From assembly GCA_029204225.1 (NCBI GenBank), contig CM055098.1, forward strand, positions 16,791,775-16,855,774: a DNA stretch of 64,000 bases, read 5' to 3'. Below, piece after piece: positions 42,438 through 54,218 of the stretch; position 1 is the stretch's first letter; each line of letters starts with the position of its first letter. Made by a program: the position numbers and the translations under genes. This DNA is from Diphasiastrum complanatum. Its lineage: Eukaryota > Streptophyta > Lycopodiopsida > Lycopodiales > Lycopodiaceae. Under the pieces are notes generated by a model that was not told the origin of the DNA, did not search any database, and saw only the letters and a list, made by a program, of their open reading frames with translations.

Positions 42438-43182
42438 CTACCTAAGGTTACCATGCATTTTGATCCATTTGAGTGAAAACTATTCATCAATCTTGAGCTA
42501 GAAATTGTCAAGATCCATTTTCCTAGTTATCTTGTCCAATTTTGGATCAAAAGAGATCAATAGGGCATTGATTGGGTCTGACCTGATACTGTACGGAATC
42601 AGGTGCTCAGACACGTGTGAGGAACATCCAATTTCAGTTTGGGAGTTCTCTTTCATGTTTGATCCAAAAATCTTGCTAGATAGCTTGTTTTGAAGCTATT
42701 TTTGTCTAGTTTCTGATGCAATCAGTTTCATTTCATTTGATTGAGCCAATCAGAAGTTATAATCTTTTGAAGAGGGTTAGGTAGGGCACCTAGACCTGGG
42801 TGGACACATTTGCTTTGGTCAAGAGATTGTTTGTTTGATCCAAAATCACAGTTGAATGCTTACCAATCTCATCTATATGTGATCTAGGCACTGTTTTGAG
42901 ATCTTAGCCATTTTGTTTCATGCAATATCATTGTATTTGAGTCAAATTTGGTTTCTTAGTGTATTGCACACGTGCTAAGAGTGTTTGATCCTAACTTTGC
43001 CCATACTCCCTCATTTGATGTGAAGTAGATCTAGTTTTGGAGAGATTGAGATAGCTAGTGAGAATCATCTCACAATTTGTTGCAAGATCTTGCATAGGAG
43101 ATGGTAGCACACCATTATTGGATCCTATAGTGAGAGAGAAGCAACATCTTTTGTTCATCACTTTTATTTATCTCCACTTTAC

Positions 43183-43570
43183 ATGACTTCAATGAGTTCA
43201 TACTTGTTGCAACCAAGTGAGAGATTGTCTACTTCCAATTATTCAATATGGAAGTTGAGGATGGAGTCCATTTTGATACTCCAAGATGTGATGGAAATTG
43301 TACTTGGGATTGAGGAGGAGCCTCAAGTCCTTCAAGAAGTACAAAAATACAAGAAGAGAGCTAGGATGGCTCTCCACTACATTAAGATGAATGTCTCTAA
43401 TGAGATATTGAGGGAGATTGGTGATTGTTCTACATCCAAGGAAGCTTGGGATTGTCTCAAGTCCATCTATGAGGCTAAGAACACCTCTAGGCTCCTCACT
43501 CTTAGAAATCAAATATTCCAAAGTAGTCAAAAGAGTGATGAGAGTGCATCTAATTATGTTTTGAGAGTCC
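43183..43570 (+). pseudogene. Copia gag N-terminal part, lineage X copy 4
   Basis: The first 129 residues match the gag of 22423-24234 with a single visible change (MEIVLG for MDIVLG) and start the same 758 bp from the LTR. Immediately after NYVLRV the sequence switches to an inverted copia RNase H segment, so the frame ends 27 codons later in unrelated residues. Recent copy broken by rearrangement. Confidence 0.9.
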
Positions 43571-44400
43571 AGGCTTCACAAGATGAGAGTGATATAGTAT
43601 CTTGCTTTTTAGAAAGCCAAGATATCAAGTTTCCTCCAAGATATATGACATAAGTACTTGTAGATTTTTTATCTGCTCTATCACTTGCAAAATCCGAGTC
43701 AGCATAACCAACAATAGAAAGATCTTCACTTTTATACAATAAACCATAATCAAAAGTTGAAGATATATATCTAAGCACTCTCTTGGCCATTTTCCAATGA
43801 TAAATAGTAGGATTTTGCATAGCTTGGCTCAACTTATGAACACTAAAGCTTATGTCAGGTCTAGTTATTGTGAGCCATATTAAGGAGCCTATAAGACTTC
43901 TAAAAAGTGTGATGTCCACGAAGGATCTTTCATCACCTTTGTTAGGGTCTTTTACATTTTGCTCCATAGGAGTTTCTATACTCTTACAATCTAACATATT
44001 GAACTTTTTTAACATCGAAAGAGCATACTTATATTGACATGCAAAAGCTTTATCTTTAAGAAAGTCAATCTCTAATCCTAGTATGTAGTGAATTTTTCCA
44101 AGATCTTGCATCTTGAACTCTTTTCCAAGTGCAATCTTGGTTTCCTCAACTAACTTGATACAACTTTCTGTTAGAATGATATCATCAACATAAATAAGAA
44201 GGATGACAATATCTTTATCAAAAAACTTGACATACAAGGAAGGATCATAGTTACTAAGATTAAATCCTAGTGACTCAAGAAAGGTGTTAAGTCGAGAATA
44301 CCATGCCCGTGGAGCTTGCTTTAGTCCATGTAGACTTTTGAAGAGCAAGCAAACTTTGTCTTTGTCATGGATGATCAGCTAGGATCTCATCATTTTTTTT
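43571..44400 (-). pseudogene. Copia reverse transcriptase and RNase H (family Z)
   Basis: The frame 43554-44348 reads LHGLKQAPRAWYSRLNTF, LLIYVDDIILTES (intact YVDD polymerase site), MQDLGKIHYILGLEIDF, RSLIGSLIWLTITRPDISF and into RNase H with VGYADSDFASD. The finger domain is lost to the left junction with protease sequence at about 44400. Well conserved, with few stops, so relatively young. Its C-terminal half lies beyond the inversion breakpoint at 45786. Confidence 0.88.
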
Positions 44401-44426
44401 GATAAAGCAAGTATTGGAGTTGAACT

Positions 44427-45357
44427 TTACATCACAACCATTATAAGCAACTTTCCCACACTAATCAAGTTCTTTGTAAGTTTTGGAATGAAAAGAACAT
44501 TAGAAAGTGCAAGAACTTTTGAAGAAGCAAGTTTCAATGGAATGTTGCCAATTCCTTCTATAGAGCATTCATGATCATTAGCAGTGAAAATAGATCTCTT
44601 AAGTCCTTTGTAAGGTACAATTGAGTCAAATGACTCCTTTGAACAGCACATATGTGAAGAAGCTCCACTATCTATATACCAAGCTCCATCTTTTTTGAAA
44701 GGTGATGAAGAAAAGCTGGACACCATAAGTGATCCTTCTCCATCACTTGCAACAGAATCTTCTTCAATCTCTGCTTGCTTGAGTTGGTTTTTCTTATTAA
44801 AGCAATTAGAGGCATAGTGCCCCTTCTTGCCACAGAAGAAACACTTCACTTTCTTCTTCTTGGTCTTTGAAGTGGAGAGAGGAGATGAATCATCTTCTTC
44901 ACCATCTTTGTCTCGGTCTTTGGCTTTGTCTTTGTTGGATGTTTGAGAAAACCGGTTCTTACTCCTTCCTTTATGCTTATCCTTGACAAAGAGGGCTTTT
45001 TCACTTCCACCATGCTCGAGTTTGTTCATTCTGGAAAGTTTATAGCTTTGCCTAGATAATAAGAATTCTTTGGAGAGTTTCTAGATTAGGCAACTCCTCT
45101 TTAATGGCAAAAGACTGAACAAGATTATCATAGTCATCTTTCAAGCCATTTAAAATGACTTGAACTAGCTCATCTTGGTTAATAGTAACACCAACACGGG
45201 AAAGCTCTCTATGTAAATCTTTAACTCTCAGAATATAGTTTGATGCACTCTCCTCACTTCTTTGGAAACTTTGGAAAATCAAATTCCTAAGAGTGAGTAT
45301 TCTAGAAGTATTCTTTGCTTCATAGATGGACTTAAGTGATCCATGAGCTTGGATCAT
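44427..45357 (-). pseudogene. Copia gag and protease (family Z)
   Basis: 45052-45357 is UBN2 gag (SIYEAKNTSRILTLRN, VILNGLKDDYDNLV). 44427-45029 continues with a lysine-rich hinge, CCHC knuckle CFFCGKKGHYASNC, and protease WYIDSGASSHMC, followed by IPKLTKNLISVGKLL. Related to but clearly distinct from the lineage X gag. A frameshift near 45040 separates the two parts. The integrase is missing: protease sequence is followed directly by RT. Confidence 0.85.
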
Positions 45358-45785
45358 CCTTCCTCCTTGTTTTCAAAGGAATATGTGCAAAGCAAGCACT
45401 ACCAAGTTCACTAAGGTAATCAACCTTGGGCTTCATATTGAATAAAAATTCATATGGTGCTATTCTTTCAAGAGCTCCAATACTCCTCAAAGCTTTGATC
45501 TTGAACCGAGTTCAATCTCAACATATGCTTTGAGTAATAAGGAATAATCATACACCATAATACTTGAAGAGAGAAGATATGTGCATCTTGTGTGATCATC
45601 CTCCTTTGTAATATTGGACATATAAGAAACATCAAGAGAGTTTGCACTCTCACTTGGATCCAATTTGTAGATGCCTTCAATCTTGATCCATATGCAAGGA
45701 TCTCACCAGCCTTCTTGATCACACAATTGTCAATATTGAAATTGACATCAAAGCCACTATCAAGAAGTTGGCCAACACTTACACT
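45358..45785 (-). pseudogene. Lineage X protease to integrase C-terminus fragment
   Basis: Reads SVGQLLDSGFDVNFNIDNCV, GEILAYGSR, and, after frame changes, RSIGALE and the KPKVDYLSELGSACFAHIP stretch. It has the same integrase-deletion junction as copies 1 and 2. It ends at about 45357 within the RRKDDPSSWI region, where family Z gag begins. Confidence 0.8.
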
Positions 45786-46118
45786 CATTACAACAACAAA
45801 GGAAGTGCTTTGGATCAAGAGGATGCTAGTGGAGCTAAAGATAATTATGGAAGATGATCTACCTATGATATTGTGCGACAACATTTCAGCCCAAGCTCTT
45901 CCCAACAATCCAATATTCCATCCAAGGAGCAAGCATATCGAAGTTGCACATCACTTCATGAGAGAGAAGCTCATTGGAGGGGAAATCTACTTGGAGCACA
46001 TCAACACATCATCATGTATTGCTGATATGCTCACCAAACCTTTGAGCAAGAGTTCCTTCATCAAGCATAGAGCCAATCTTGGAGTAATACCAAGATCCAT
46101 GTTCAAGTCAATATAGAT
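45786..46118 (+). pseudogene. Copia RNase H, C-terminal half
   Basis: Plus-strand frame with TTTKEVLWIKRMLVELK, MILCDNISAQALPNNPIFHP, RSKHIEVAHHFMREKL, DMLTKPLSKSSFIKHRANLG and stop after FKSI. This is the second half of the RNase H whose first half is inverted at 43571-44000. Confidence 0.9.
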
Positions 46119-46124
46119 TGTTTT

Positions 46125-46960
46125 AGAAAGGAGTGTTGAAATGGAAAAATAATCCATCTTGACTTTAGGCTTGCTACAAATATTGTACCATGCAAGTATG
46201 TTGTTCATAAATGCAAATCCAAGTTTGGCCTAGATAGAACTCGAGCTACATGGATATGTCATATTTAGTTTGATGATTACAACTTGCATATAGATTGTAG
46301 ACATAGCATTAGCAAAATTATACTTGTAGAAACTCGTGGCAATTCACATGCATTAATTGTAAGTGATCCATAGTGACATGCAAGGCATTCGTAAAGTAAA
46401 ATGGACACATGCATGATGATTTGTACATTTCTAGTTAGAACTAGGACACTTGAAAAAAGTAGGTAGAGATTCATGCATGAGATGTGACAAATGTCACATA
46501 GACTAGTTTTCACTTTAGATGTCATCGAATGATGGATGGATGTGGTTCTACCTTGCTACCTCAAACTCCATAAATATGTGTAGCTCTCCTCATATTTTTT
46601 GATGAAGAACCAAAGCTTTGTAGCTATCTCTTGCCATTTTGGATCCACACAAATTTTGCTTGTTATCTCTCTATCTTTCTCCTCTAACTCGTGTTGAGAC
46701 CAATGCTAATACACTAAATTCTTGTACTTTTGCTCATTTATGATTCATTTCTATCATTCTATGTTGCTTAGCATGCTAGATTGTGGTTAATCCATAACTT
46801 ATGTACTAGATCTTGCTAATCAATCTAGAATCAGGTAATTGTGCTAATCATAAAGCTTAACTAGATCTACCATACTTGTGGACATTTCCCACACGTGTGA
46901 ATTTTGAAAATTTTGTCATAGGATAGATGGTGTTGGCACCATCTCTTTGTGTCTAGAATC
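46125..46960 (+). mobile_element. Polypurine tract and 3' LTR of the chimeric copia (different family)
   Basis: AGAAAGGAG (46125-46133) is followed by TGTTGAAATGG, an LTR start that does not match the 5' LTR at 41604, so the element has ends from two families. An ATAAATATG TATA-like site lies near 46570. The right end is approximate; a CCCACACGTGTGAAT palindrome is near 46890. Confidence 0.55.
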
Positions 46961-47273
46961 CTCAAAATGCATGGATCTAGAAAATGTCCTTTATGTACCA
47001 TCAATCACCAAGAATATGCTTAGTGTTGGTCTACTCAAGTGGTTTGGATGTCCACTTTAAGCATGGTGTTTGTTTCATCTTGAAGAATGATGTTTGCATT
47101 GCAAAGGGATTTAAGCATGGAAGATTGTTTAAGTTGGAAGCTAGTGTTGCTTTTGAGAGGGGAGCTTGGCAAAGGAGAAGATCACTCAAAAGGAGATCTT
47201 GACAAAGTGTGATCTTCCTTGCATTGAGGAGGAGCATCAAAAGGAGTAAGATCTTGAGGATCAGCCTCAAAGC
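46961..47273 (+). pseudogene. Copia protease and gag-pre-integrase remnant
   Basis: One frame reads NVLYVPSITKNMLSVGLL, and after a frame change SSGLDVHFKHGVCFILKNDV and FKHGRLFKLE. This is the protease to gag-pre-integrase passage of copia. No integrase motifs follow. Confidence 0.7.
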
Positions 47274-47850
47274 ATGAGAGTTCCAAGGGAGTCCTCAATG
47301 ACAATGGCCGAGTCATCAAATTGCATGCATATTTTCCATTCAAGTGTGCATCTTGCAAGGATGGTGAGCATTGGAGAGTCTACTATCTTTGAGTACTTGT
47401 TGGATAGTATTAGTAGACATGGAGTGACTTGTTGCTTATCTTTGAGATCTATGGTGTTTAGTACTCGTTATGACAAGACAATGAAATTAGATGCTTTCAA
47501 ATCTCCATTTGTTGTTGATAAAGCAATTTCATTGGATAACTATTTTTGTAATAGTTTGAATAGTGTCATAAAAGATGAAACATCATTTGTATTGGAAATC
47601 TTTGGGTCCACATGCTTTGAGCATGATCATTCCAATGTAAGGACCAAAGCTTATCCTATTTCAATGATAGGAATAATGGTAGTGTTTTGCTCATCAAGTA
47701 GAGATTGTAGAATCTACTTGTTTTTCATCAAAGAAGTTGTCAATGGTGGAAATGTGATCTTTCAAAAGTGGAAGATCTGTAAACTTGAAGAAGCACCTTT
47801 GGATCAACACCTTATTCAATTCACAATCACAAGACTGGCACACTTTGGAT
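47274..47850 (+). other. Unrecognised 204-codon ORF after a copia remnant
   Basis: An open frame of 204 codons at 47274-47888, no family recognised. It starts after copia gag-pre-integrase sequence, in the place where integrase is expected, as the unknown domain does in lineage X, and has a loosely similar opening (a MAES stretch) and a hydrophobic pair of segments (RIYLFFIKEVV, ISMIGIMVVFCSS). I could not align it with domain U. The last 30-40 codons overlap the Penelope-like RT in another frame and are probably not real. Confidence 0.4.
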
Positions 47851-48536
47851 ATAAACCTGCTCTATCAATGGGACGACTTCTTGATTGATAATTGTATTGT
47901 CAGACTAGGAAACAAAACTTGGAGACAAGTACGAGGTATCCCTATGGGTTTTTCCTGCTCACCTACGTGGTGCAATTGGTATCTTTCCTTTTTTGAAACA
48001 CAATCTATTAAGAGACTTTCTAAATTGGGCCTGACCTCTTTCATGAATGACTTTCGACATTCTTTTAGATATATAGATGACATTTGTTTCATCGATACCC
48101 TAATATCAAACTTTTTATGGACAAAACACAGGTAAGGAACCCTGAAAACCCATTTTGGATCTATCCCCTGGATTTTTTAAAAATAGAAAGAAAAGTGACT
48201 AAAGGGAATAAAATTAGTTTTTTAAATATTTCTATTACCTTCGATAATAAATCCGGCCTGAATTGTCTTTCTAAAAACGACAAAAGGAGAGAACTAAACT
48301 TTCCTTACTTACAATATATACATCTTGCTTTGAATCGACCAATCTATAAGTCATATAAGGTTATTATTTCACAAGTCATTGCCGCAATGTACTGTTGTAA
48401 CTTGCAAGAGACATTTTTTAACGAGGTTGGAATTCTTGTTGATGTTTTTCAAAAAAATAGATTTATGAGAGATAAGCTCTATCATATCATCAATAAGTTG
48501 TTTACTTCGGAATCGTTCCCCGATTTGTCGTACTAA
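47851..48536 (+). pseudogene. Penelope-like reverse transcriptase fragment
   Basis: Two frames, joined by a one-base shift near 48100. The first has VRGIPMGFSCSPTWCNWYLS (RT motif B region) and FRYIDDICFID (the YIDD polymerase site). The second has KISFLNISITFDNKSGL, then KRRELNFPYLQYIHLALNR and a final LYHIINKLFTSESFPDLSY before a stop. Motif order and the GIPMGxxCSP / FRYxDD / FLNI pattern fit Penelope-like elements better than LTR or LINE RTs. A GIY-YIG endonuclease is not seen on either side, and the RT fingers are missing upstream. Family assignment is by eye. Confidence 0.6.
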
Positions 48537-48577
48537 TTGCCCCCAAAGGGATTCACTAACTACGGATCGGTTGGTGG

Positions 48578-49625
<1,048 letters not shown>

Positions 49626-50225
49626 ATGCCGGTACCACCTCAATCTGAGCAGTAGCAATGGTATGGCCCGGATGAACCATATATGGATCCTGCCATAAAC
49701 AAATATTATGTGACCCATGCAGCACAAACTCAGCGTCAGGGCGAAAGAAATTATGGCTGCTATGGATGCGGCGAAGGACATAGAATTGTTGAATGTCCTT
49801 ACAATAGACAATACACATCCTTCTGTCGGGAATGCAGATATGGACACTGCTTCAAAAACCGTCCATTGAGACCTGCGACCAGTGCACCATTGAATTTCAT
49901 TGCGATACAACCAGCAACAGTTCCAGTAGGAATGCCACCTAAAAAGCAACAATTCCATGCTCCTGTGTTAACTCTCACGCGAGCACAGAAGAGGAGGGAA
50001 GTGGCTCCCTCACCACCACCATCAGTCATTGATGACCAACCCTCAACTTCAGCACCATATCCGAATGTGAGGAAAGAAAGGAGATAGTACCAGAAGATAC
50101 GACATTGGGTACAGAGAGCACAAGTAGAGGAAAAAGCACAAGAAGAGGCTAACCCTACGGAATCTCCTACTAGCAAAGAACTGGAACCACGAACGGGCTT
50201 ACCACTGTGCACTGATTAGAATGAT
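49626..50225 (+). pseudogene. Gypsy gag end with zinc knuckle
   Basis: Frame 49683-50087 reads a nucleocapsid CCHC-type motif CYGCGEGHRIVECP, then CRECRYGHCFKN, and a proline-rich linker with LTRAQKRR. This linker is common between gag and protease in plant gypsy elements. The gag body upstream of about 49626 is not recognised. Confidence 0.7.
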
Positions 50226-51200
50226 CGGTTGCATCATCATGAACCACCTTTCCACATGGTGGAGCCTAAGGAACCGCATACGGAAGTGCTCGCCAGTTTG
50301 CTAGCAAGCCGCGTCAACCTACCTTTGGGAGAGTTACTGCGAATTGCACCACAAGCTAAGGGCCTTTTGGCGGAATGGCTCAAGACAAAAGTAGAACCAG
50401 TAGCGCCAAAAGGTGATGTTGTGTTCTTCACTCTCCCATATATTGTGCGGGCTACGATGAGACAAGTAATGTCCTCCACATCGCGGCAACATGGGAGAGT
50501 GAAGAACACAACATCACCCTACCAATCAAACACAAGAGATTCGAGGACGAAGCAGCAGTGGTAGATGAAGGATCAGGTGTCAATTTGATCTCAGGCTACT
50601 TTGTATCAAAAGTGGGGTCTACAAAGATTGACGCTAACAAAATTTGCCATCAAACTAGCGAATCAATCTTGTGTAAAATCAAAGGGTGTAGTCAATGATA
50701 TCCTTGTGAAAATAGTAGGCATGCAGTTTGTGACCACTTTTGTAGTAATGGACATATCGAAGTCCCCATCTACATACCATGTTTTACTGGTAAGGCCATG
50801 GGTGAGAACCGCACAAGTAATTCACGACTGAGGTAGGTGAAAACTCACCTTCGAGAACAGAGAACAGACTGTAAAGGTCAATCCAACCACATGGGCGGTG
50901 AAACCTATTGCACCCAAGGCTGATGACGGATCATCAATGACAGATCACACGATTGATTGCCCAAGGCAAGCAACATTTGCAGTTTCGCTCCATTTGTCTA
51001 CGAATGGTATAGTCCCCCCAGCCTTAGCAAGGGAGGATATAGACGAAGTTAATCTCTTTCAAGGCAGTTTCTTCATGCCTAGCAAGGGATATAAGATATT
51101 TATGATCAAAGATGCGACCTTCCGTAACTTCTACAAATATTGCAATCACATCCTCTTTGCTACGGATGCATGGTCTTACAATACCCATGCCATGGAATAG
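50226..51200 (+). pseudogene. Gypsy aspartic protease region, broken
   Basis: After several frame changes one can read DEGSGVNLIS, where the retropepsin DSG site is altered to EGS, and FVVMDISKSPSTYHVLLVRP with a WVRTAQVIHD end, matching the DVLLGRPWLRxAxAxHD motif that closes the protease of this gypsy type. 50898-51200 is the linker before RT. RT is absent. A GTTCTTCACTCTCCC / GGGAGAGTGAAGAACAC inverted repeat of about 20 bp occurs at 50421 and 50494. Confidence 0.7.
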
Positions 51201-51688
51201 GATTTACTTATAGGGTGACTTGTTGCATATTCAAAAATTTCCAACTCACTAATACATTACAAGTCCAATAATTATGGTGACAAAGATTGTAACCAGGACT
51301 CTACAATTACAATCATGAACTCTACTCATCAATATTAGCTGCACAGACATGATGTTTGTGTCCTTCACATGGGATCAACTCTCTTGCTAAAAGTGTATCA
51401 TTATGCTACAGACATCATTTGGTGTCAATGCTCTCAACATGAAAGTGATGTCTGTATGACCACATGGCATTATTTATTTTGTACTGGCACAATACAACAT
51501 ATATTACACAGTTTAGAGTTTAGGATTCAATATTAGAATAAGAAAATTCACATCACCCTTTTCAAATTCAAAATATCTAAGTATATTAACCTCTCACAAA
51601 CAATTACAAGCATATTTGCAATCTTATTTTGTCACATGTTCACGATTTTGTGTTGGTTTTTTGAACTCATTCACATGTGCATTGTGAA
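51201..51688. other. No gene recognised
   Basis: AT-rich spacer with nothing coding, up to the start of the MITE. Confidence 0.5.
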
Positions 51689-52258
51689 GGGCCTTGGCAT
51701 TTTGCGAGTAAATTTTTTGCGAGTTTTGCGAGTTTCTTTCTTGCCATCATTCAACAAAAAGATAGCATATGGTGTGCCACCTATTTTATGCTACTACTTC
51801 AATGTTTATTATTAAGAATGTGGTTTGGTACATAGTTAAAAATCCCACAAAGTAAAAAAAAAAATTCAAATTAATTTTTTTTTTGCAACCTCCAAAGATA
51901 GCACGCCGGTGTACCAAGGGTCTCTCCAGGGGGGAAAAAAAAAGTTCTTGAAAAGAAACTCCATTTTTTTGAAATAAAAAATTTGCAGGCTAGCATGCCG
52001 ACATGCTAACTCTTACGACTTCAAGAATGTTTTTTCAAAAAAAAAAAAAAGTAAACCTATATTTATAGAGTAACAAAGTATTTTTTGATGGACCTATTTA
52101 GAATTTGATGGATAGTCAAATTTCAAAGTATGCATCAAACCACAATTTTTTTTCTTAAAAAATTGTGTAGTTGCATAAAAAGACCATGTGCTACCATTTT
52201 GTTGGATCATGGGTAGAAGAAACTCACATAAAATTTACTTGCAGAATGTCAAAACCCC
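51689..52258. mobile_element. Complete MITE of family F with about 150-bp terminal inverted repeats
   Basis: 570 bp. The left end GGGCCTTGGCATTTTGCGAG and the reverse complement of the right end, GGGGTTTTGACATTCTGCAA, can be aligned inwards for about 150 bp. The interior has two palindrome-like blocks (AGCACGCCGGTG near 51900 and GCTAGCATGCCGACATGCTA near 51990). Long inverted repeats suggest Mutator-like ancestry. The flanks share only ATTGT, so no convincing target duplication. Confidence 0.75.
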
Positions 52259-52544
52259 ATTGTTGTAAAGGTAATTTTTTTGACATTCAAATTGTACATT
52301 CTTGTATGAGTATTTTTGTTTTTTGCATTTCAAGGCAATACTTCTTTCATTTTTGGCTTCTACAAATTGCAATTTCAACTCTCTCCCCGTCAATGATTAA
52401 CGTTTACAAACTAGTTTCAAAGCATTCATGGAACTTGCCTCCATGTTAGCATAACAGCTTCTAACTTAATTCAAAACTATCCTAATTCAAAGTGTAAAGA
52501 TGAAGTAGAAAGTAAAAGTTTTTCTCAGAAGTTGACTTCTTTTT
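52259..52544. other. No gene recognised
   Basis: Short AT-rich spacer before a minus-strand copia end. Confidence 0.5.
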
Positions 52545-53240
52545 GAAGCTTCAAACAGTAGCTTTTATGTCAAGTTTAGCTGTAAAGGACTCAAACTTAT
52601 CTTTGCTTAGGGATTTCATAAATATATCAGCTAGCTGTATTAGTGTGCTACAATGAGTCACGTCCACATCCTTTGAGTGCAGCTTCTCACGTATGAGCAT
52701 GGTGATTCCATTAGGTTTAAGGAGTATATGACTCCTATTGTGTATGTAAGCTAAGTGATAATTAGCATTTCAAATGTTAAAAGTATAGTCTATGGTTGAT
52801 GTTCTATCATTCAATGTTACGAGCCCAATTAGCATCAACATAACCCTGCAGCTTAGGCAAAACCATATTGTCTCAAATAAACCAAACTAGAATTAGGTGT
52901 TTCTTTCACGTACCTCAAGATTATTTTGGCTACTTTCCAATGATCCATCATGGGTGCTACTTTAAGCTAGTTATCCAAAATAAACCATAGCACAACAAAT
53001 GTTTGCTTGTGTAGTAGTAAGATATATGAGGACTTCAAATGACCCAATAAGCCTCCTGAAAGTTCACTTGTCCATTTCATCTTTCTCCTCTTGCAATGTG
53101 GGGCTCATGTCAGTGCTTCACCTCACATTGTGATCCAATGGGGTGGCCACTCAAAAACAATCATGCAGTCCAAATTTTTCTCTGAGAGATCTTATGAATT
53201 TGTCTTGTCCCATCCATGGAATCCCATAATCATTGTCCTT
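52545..53240 (-). pseudogene. Copia RT/RNase H 3' part (another family)
   Basis: Decayed minus-strand frames read, in order, a HMIPWMGQDKF/REKFGLHDC region, FRRLIGS, VKETPNSGL-like residues, VDANWA, and finally ADIFMKSLSKDKFESFTAKL, the closing RNase H motif. Several stops. It takes the place of the 3' end of the element to its right, joined near 53240. Confidence 0.6.
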
Positions 53241-54218
53241 CCTTATTTAGAGTTGCGTCACTATAAGATTCGATGTGAAATCTAGCTTCCTTCGAATAAC
53301 ACAGTCCATAGTCTTTTGTATTTTGGAGATATTGTAGTACTCTCTTTGCTAGCTTCCAACGCAACGATCCTAGGTTCTGATTATATTGGCTCAACCCGTA
53401 AACGACAAACGCTATAACAGGTCTAGTGTTGTCTGCTAGATATAACAATGATTCAATCAGCCTATGATAGGGTGTTTTGGCCATTCGCTCCTCTTCCTCG
53501 AGAGTCTGCGGACAATCTGCCTTGCTCAGTATTGTTCCAAGTATTATGGGAGTATGCGCACCTTTGCATTCGAGCATGTTGAAGTCTTGAATGATCTTTT
53601 GAGTGTACTTTTATTGGTAAAGATACAACTTACCACCTTCAAAGTCTCTCTCGATCTACAAGCCTAGATAGATTTTAGCTTCTCCTAGGTCAACGATCTC
53701 AAATATTTTAGAAATGTCTTTTTTGACATCTAAAATCTTATCTCTTCTTGAGAAGATAAGTGTGTCATCAACATAGACAGCTAGAATGATTACTTCATTT
53801 TGGACATGCTTGATATAGGCATTTGATTCAACAAATAGAGGTTTGAAGCCTAAGGAACATAGTGCTTTATCCTTCTTTCTATACCATTGTCTGGCTGCTT
53901 GTTTCAGACCGTAAATGCTTTTATTCATGTGACATCCGTATTCTGGATATTCTTGGCTTACAAAACCAAGTGGTTGGTCCATAAATAAGTCTTCTTCCAA
54001 TTCTGCATGCAAGAAAGCAGTTTTCTCATATGGATTTTCAAATCATGAGCCACTGCATACGTGAATAACAAGCAAATTGATGTATGTTTGACTACCGGTG
54101 ATAAAGTATCAATGTAGTCGATCCCATACTTATGTGAAAATCCTTTAGCAACTAACCTTGCTTTGTATCTGATGTTTTCACCATCAGGCCTTTTTTGATC
54201 TTGTAGATCCACTTGCAT
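53241..54218 (-). pseudogene. Copia reverse transcriptase (family A, copy 2)
   Basis: Three overlapping frames cover most of [22 protein letters not shown] (54218 side), [44 protein letters not shown] (intact YVDD site), FEIVDLGEAKIYLGL, then MLECKGAHTPI and YHRLIESLLYLADNTRPVIA up to AKRVLQYLQNTKDYGL. Frame changes lie near 53650 and 54000. RNase H is lost at the junction at 53240. Confidence 0.88.

Larger units (their letters stand above)
43571..45785 (-). mobile_element. Inverted 2.2-kb segment inside the chimeric copia
   Basis: All coding sequence here is on the minus strand while both flanks are on the plus strand. Its left end stops in RNase H at the codons SLSSCEA, and the plus-strand sequence starting at 45786 picks up RNase H at the very next residues (LITTTKEVLWIKR). 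The segment therefore is an inversion relative to its flanks. Within it, two element types are joined near 45357. Confidence 0.85.

Noticed and set aside
49683-50087. Frame with Cys-rich motifs considered as a host zinc-finger gene.
   Set aside because: CCHC knuckle, proline-rich linker and following protease motifs place it in a gypsy gag.
51689-52258. 9-bp target duplication for the MITE, as in Mutator elements.
   Set aside because: Flanks share only ATTGT and then differ, so the duplication is not convincing.
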